A DNA stretch of 7,189 nucleotides from Caldilineaceae bacterium. GTDB lineage: Bacteria; Chloroflexota; Anaerolineae; Caldilineales; Caldilineaceae. Every line of letters starts with the position of its first letter. The first letter of the stretch is position 1. Of the stretch, positions 4,112 through 7,189 are shown piece after piece. The stretch lies in contig JAPKMV010000166.1 in NCBI GenBank assembly GCA_026645635.1, positions 1 to 7,189 on the forward strand. The letters run 5' to 3'. The position numbers and the translations under genes were made by a program. Below the pieces are notes generated by a model. It made no database searches and was not told where the DNA came from. It saw only the letters and a program-made list of their open reading frames with translations.

Positions 4112-5920
4112 ATGCCGCAGGCCATCACCACCAGCAACGAAAATGCAGCGCCAGTGCAGGCGCGCACGCCACGAGTGCGCAGCCGGCGCCTCGAACTGCT
4201 GTTGTGGAGTTCCGGCCTGGTGCTGCTTTGCGTAGCCTGGGCCATGACGATCCAGGTGATCGCCCAGATGCGGGACAGCGCCGTCCGTTCGATGCAGTTT
4301 GCCGAACTGCAAACCCTGAAGGCGTTGAGCGGCAACCTGGAGCGCTGCACCGTCGACCATCTCCTCCTGGCGCATGATCTGTTCGTGGATCCTACGCAGG
4401 CAACGCAGCATTGCCTGGAGCCGTTGGTCGAACTGGGTGATTGGCAGATCTGGGTTGTCCCGGCGGATGACATCCTGGACGGCGACCTGCGCCCCGACGC
4501 ACCGACGCTCAATGCTGACCTTGTTCCCCGCTCGATGTTCGCCGAACTGCTGACCGGCCAGGAGGATGCGCCAACGCGGCTCGCCCTGTTGCAGGAGGGC
4601 AGCGGCTCCTACATCCGCGACCCGGCAGTCGGCGCTGAGATCTTCGCGTGGACAGTCGCCCAGCTCGACGACCGCCTGTGGGTGGTTGGCGTCGCGACGC
4701 CGATGGCCGACATGCTGGCGGCCTCCGGCATTCAACAGCAGGCGATGTTCATGGTGGCGCTGATGGCGATGTCCACCCTGATCGGCCTGATGCTGATGAC
4801 GGTGACGGCAACAAGCGTGCGTCGCCAGCATGAAGCCGAACAGTCCCTCACTGATGCCAACACCATGCTCGAATCCCATGTGGTGCAGCGCACCGCGGAG
4901 TTGGTGGCAGCCAATCAGGAAATGAAACAGGAAATCACCCGGCGGCTGCAGGTGGAAGCAGCGCTGCACGCCAGCGAGGAGCGCAGCCGTTCGCTGCTCA
5001 ACGCCATTCCCGATTTGCTGTTCGTGCTGGACAGCAGCGGCAGCCACCTCGAAGTCAGGCGCAACCCGGATACGCACCAACACCCCGCGGACATCGCCGC
5101 TGCCGAGCCACTTCCGCACGAGCATCGCCCAATCGCGGAGGACCTGGTGCACGTGCAGGCTGCCATCCGGGCGGCGCTCGCCAGCGGTGTAACGCAAGAG
5201 GTTACCTACCACACCGATGATCCCCAGGCAGGCCGCCAGGTGTGGACCGCGCAACTGGCCGCGATCAACCCGCGCGAGGTGCTGATGCTGGCGCGCAACA
5301 TCACCGCCTATTCCCATGCCCTGGAGACGATCGAACGGGTCAACCAGGAAGTGCTGAGCGCCTACGATGCCACCCTCCTGGGCTGGTCGCGCATGTTGGA
5401 AGTGCGGGAGAATGAGGTGGCCGGCCACAGCCAACGGGTGGCGGCGCTGACCGTACAGTTGGCGGCCAGACTCGGCTGCACCGATGCCGAACTCACACAG
5501 ATTCGTCGCGGCGCCCTGCTCCACGACATCGGCAAGATGGCGCTGCCCGATGCGATTCTCCGCAAGGCGGGCGCGTTGACCGAAGAGGAGCGGCGTCTGG
5601 TGCAGCAGCACCCAGATCTGGCGTACAGTTGGCTCAGCGGCATCGAGTTTCTCCGCCCGGCGCTCGACATTCCCTACTGCCACCACGAGCGGTGGAACGG
5701 CGCCGGCTATCCGCGTGGGCTGCGCGGCGAGGCAATTCCGCTGGCGGCGCGCATCTTCAGCGTCGTCGATGTCTGGGATGCGCTGTTGGCCGACCGCCCC
5801 TACAAAGCACGGTGGACGCCGGGCGCGGCTCGCGCCTATTTGCGCGAACAAGCCGACGAGTTGTTCGACCCGCGCGTGGTGGAGGAATTCCTACGCATGA
5901 TGGACGAGGAGCCGGCATGA
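4112..5920 (+). CDS. Membrane PAS-HD-GYP protein, probable cyclic-di-GMP phosphodiesterase
   Basis: The product has 602 residues. Transmembrane helix 1 is about 28-50 and helix 2 about 211-232; the ~160 residues between them form an extracytoplasmic sensor of unrecognised type. A helical linker (233-287) leads to a PAS domain (288-395; SEERSRSLLNAIPDLLFVLD), then an HD-GYP domain (about 415-598). HD-GYP enzymes hydrolyse cyclic-di-GMP. Key residues are intact: E430, H439 in GHSQR, H471-D472 in LHDIGK, H524-H525 in CHHERW, the GYP triplet 532-534 and D553 in VVDVWDA. The catalytic domain faces the cytoplasm. GAGGA at 4098-4102 supports the start. The stop overlaps the next gene's start as ATGA, indicating translational coupling. 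It lies 76 bp after selD with no clear promoter of its own, so read-through from selD is possible. A shared pathway with selD is not suggested. Confidence 0.93.
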   Translation: MPQAITTSNENAAPVQARTPRVRSRRLELLLWSSGLVLLCVAWAMTIQVIAQMRDSAVRSMQFAELQTLKALSGNLERCTVDHLLLAHDLFVDPTQATQHCLEPLVELGDWQIWVVPADDILDGDLRPDAPTLNADLVPRSMFAELLTGQEDAPTRLALLQEGSGSYIRDPAVGAEIFAWTVAQLDDRLWVVGVATPMADMLAASGIQQQAMFMVALMAMSTLIGLMLMTVTATSVRRQHEAEQSLTDANTMLESHVVQRTAELVAANQEMKQEITRRLQVEAALHASEERSRSLLNAIPDLLFVLDSSGSHLEVRRNPDTHQHPADIAAAEPLPHEHRPIAEDLVHVQAAIRAALASGVTQEVTYHTDDPQAGRQVWTAQLAAINPREVLMLARNITAYSHALETIERVNQEVLSAYDATLLGWSRMLEVRENEVAGHSQRVAALTVQLAARLGCTDAELTQIRRGALLHDIGKMALPDAILRKAGALTEEERRLVQQHPDLAYSWLSGIEFLRPALDIPYCHHERWNGAGYPRGLRGEAIPLAARIFSVVDVWDALLADRPYKARWTPGAARAYLREQADELFDPRVVEEFLRMMDEEPA

Positions 5921-7189
5921 TCGCGCCCGCGCAGGTGCTTGGCCTGCTGGCTCTGCTCGCGGCGGCGCTGTTGATCCCATTGGGCGTCATCGGCCTGCGC
6001 GAGCGCGCCACCCAGCGCGGCGCCACCTTCGCCGCCCTGATGTTTTGCCTGGCCGGCTGGACGCTGGGTGTCGGCCTTGAATTGCTCACCCTGCGCACCA
6101 ATCTGATCTTCGACGTACTCACGGTAGCCGGCATGGCAGCCGGGCCGGTGTTGTGGCTCCAGTTCAACCTCGCCTACACCGAACAGAGCCACTGGCTGAC
6201 GCGCTGGCGGCTGGCGCTGCTCTGGTCGTTTGCTGCCATTTTTGCCGTGCTGGCGCTCACCAATTCACTTCACCACTGGGTCGTGCAAGCGGCGCCGCCA
6301 GTGGTTGGCGTCGCCATCTTCCAGCGCATCCCTGCCGGTCCCGGCCAGCTGTATGGCGTTTACACCCTGGCGCTGAGCGTCACCGGCCTTGTTGCGCTGC
6401 TGCGCTACGCCAGGCGTTCGGCGCGGCTGCGCCGCGCGCAAGCGATCATCCTCTGCGCAGCCGCCGTTATCCCGCTGCTGGCCGGCGCCCTCCATGTTTC
6501 CCGCGTTGGGCCGCTCGCGGCCGTCCCGCTTACGGCGCAATCTTTCCTGCTATCGGCGCTCATGCTCTGGTTCGCCGTGATCCGCTTTCATCTGATGAGC
6601 GTTCCCCCGCGCGTCCATCGCATCCTCTTCGAGAACATGAGCGATGCGGCGTTGGTGCTCGACAGATGGGACAATCTGGTCGAGGCCAACCCGGCGGCGA
6701 TGGCGCTGTTCGGCATCGACGACGACGACCTGGCGAAACCCTTTGCCAGCGTCATGCCCTGGCCAGAACTGCTTGGCATCGAGCTGTTGCCACGCCAGGA
6801 GATCGTGCGCGCCGGTGCGGCAGGCAGCGATTGGTATGAGGTGCGCACCGCCCGGCTGCCAGCGACGCGCGGCGCGCGCGCCGGCAAGGTGCTGCTGCTG
6901 CGCAACATCAGCGAAGCGCGCCGCTCGCGCCAGCAACTGGAAGAATCCGAAACCCTGTATCGCAACGTGGTGGAACGGCAGGGTGAAGGCATCGCCATTC
7001 TCGACGACGACAGCGTCTTTGTCTATGCCAATCCGGCTGCGGCAACGATCCTGGGGACGACGCCCGGCGCGCTGGCCGGGCGCAGCCTCTTCGAGTTTTT
7101 CACTGCGGCGCAGTTGCAAGCCTATCGACAAGAGCAGGAACAGCGCGCGGTGGGCGCCACCGCGACCTTCGAGCTGGCGGTGACGCGCA
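5917..7189 (+). CDS. 7TM-PAS-PAS sensor protein, C-terminus outside window
   Basis: The frame is open from ATG 5917 for 424 codons to the window edge. Residues 1-225 contain seven hydrophobic segments (about 4-26, 37-57, 66-86, 97-116, 146-164, 175-192, 205-223). Together with the conserved-looking LQFNLAYTEQ and LALTNSLHHW motifs, these match the N-terminal 7TM sensor of histidine kinases (HisKA_7TM type). A PAS domain follows at about 234-335 (RILFENMSDAALVLD, EANPAAMALFGI), then a second PAS from about 345 (LYRNVVERQGEGIAILDDDS, YANPAAATILG) running to the edge. The output domain is not visible: histidine kinase is most usual, but GGDEF or another domain is possible. The start overlaps the stop of the HD-GYP gene (ATGA), so the two proteins are probably made together and act in one signalling route. 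No ribosome binding site beyond the coupled GAGGAG at 5906-5911. Confidence 0.88.
   Translation, partial: MIAPAQVLGLLALLAAALLIPLGVIGLRERATQRGATFAALMFCLAGWTLGVGLELLTLRTNLIFDVLTVAGMAAGPVLWLQFNLAYTEQSHWLTRWRLALLWSFAAIFAVLALTNSLHHWVVQAAPPVVGVAIFQRIPAGPGQLYGVYTLALSVTGLVALLRYARRSARLRRAQAIILCAAAVIPLLAGALHVSRVGPLAAVPLTAQSFLLSALMLWFAVIRFHLMSVPPRVHRILFENMSDAALVLDRWDNLVEANPAAMALFGIDDDDLAKPFASVMPWPELLGIELLPRQEIVRAGAAGSDWYEVRTARLPATRGARAGKVLLLRNISEARRSRQQLEESETLYRNVVERQGEGIAILDDDSVFVYANPAAATILGTTPGALAGRSLFEFFTAAQLQAYRQEQEQRAVGATATFELAVTR

Noticed and set aside
3845..5851. 668-codon open frame on the minus strand
   Set aside because: It is the antisense shadow of the HD-GYP gene in GC-rich DNA; its translation is rich in His, Gln and Arg and matches no domain I recognise.
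6153..7183. Plus-strand frames at 6153-6839 and 6644-7183
   Set aside because: They are out-of-frame shadows of the 7TM-PAS gene starting at 5917, which is open to the window edge.

Overview
The window is GC-rich bacterial DNA. It carries five protein genes plus two repeat-laden intergenic stretches. The mixture of a CHAT-domain protein, a 7TM-PAS sensor, an HD-GYP phosphodiesterase, a selenoprotein SelD and many short palindromic intergenic repeats fits a large-genome environmental bacterium. Chloroflexota (Anaerolineae/Caldilineae-like) is my best guess, but that is inference from style and no phylogenetic marker is present.

Layout. (1) A CHAT-domain (caspase-like) protein on the minus strand enters from the left edge and starts at 782, with a good promoter at 861-889. 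(2) An intergenic region follows. It holds a 151-bp palindromic repeat (917-1067), a plus-strand promoter (1084-1112) and a second, unrelated inverted repeat (1145-1231). (3) A small DUF423 membrane protein lies at 1297-1671. (4) A second intergenic stretch holds a 7-bp tandem repeat, a second copy of the 151-bp repeat (1740-1890) and another promoter (1907-1935). (5) Next is a coiled-coil protein with a nuclease-like C-terminal domain (2012-2833), whose coiled coil is built from 42-bp tandem repeats. (6) selD, selenide water dikinase, spans 2932-4035. It reads through an in-frame TGA at 2980-2982 that encodes selenocysteine at the catalytic position, and a bacterial SECIS-like hairpin follows. 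(7) The last two genes overlap by ATGA: a membrane PAS-HD-GYP cyclic-di-GMP phosphodiesterase (4112-5920) and a 7TM-PAS-PAS sensor protein that runs off the right edge (5917-7189).

Three points stand out. First, a conventional ORF caller truncates selD to a GTG at 3019 and loses the active site; the true gene starts at ATG 2932, probably on a leaderless mRNA. Second, the two 151-bp repeats are nearly identical, yet the loop of their central hairpin is inverted in one copy relative to the other. Third, each repeat copy ends exactly 16 bp before a -35 hexamer, so the repeat may be a transposable upstream regulatory module.

Functionally the window is a patchwork rather than one pathway. selD supplies selenophosphate and implies selenocysteine machinery elsewhere in the genome. 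The last two genes form one signalling unit. The CHAT gene is a possible defence or cell-death protease whose partner domains lie outside the window.
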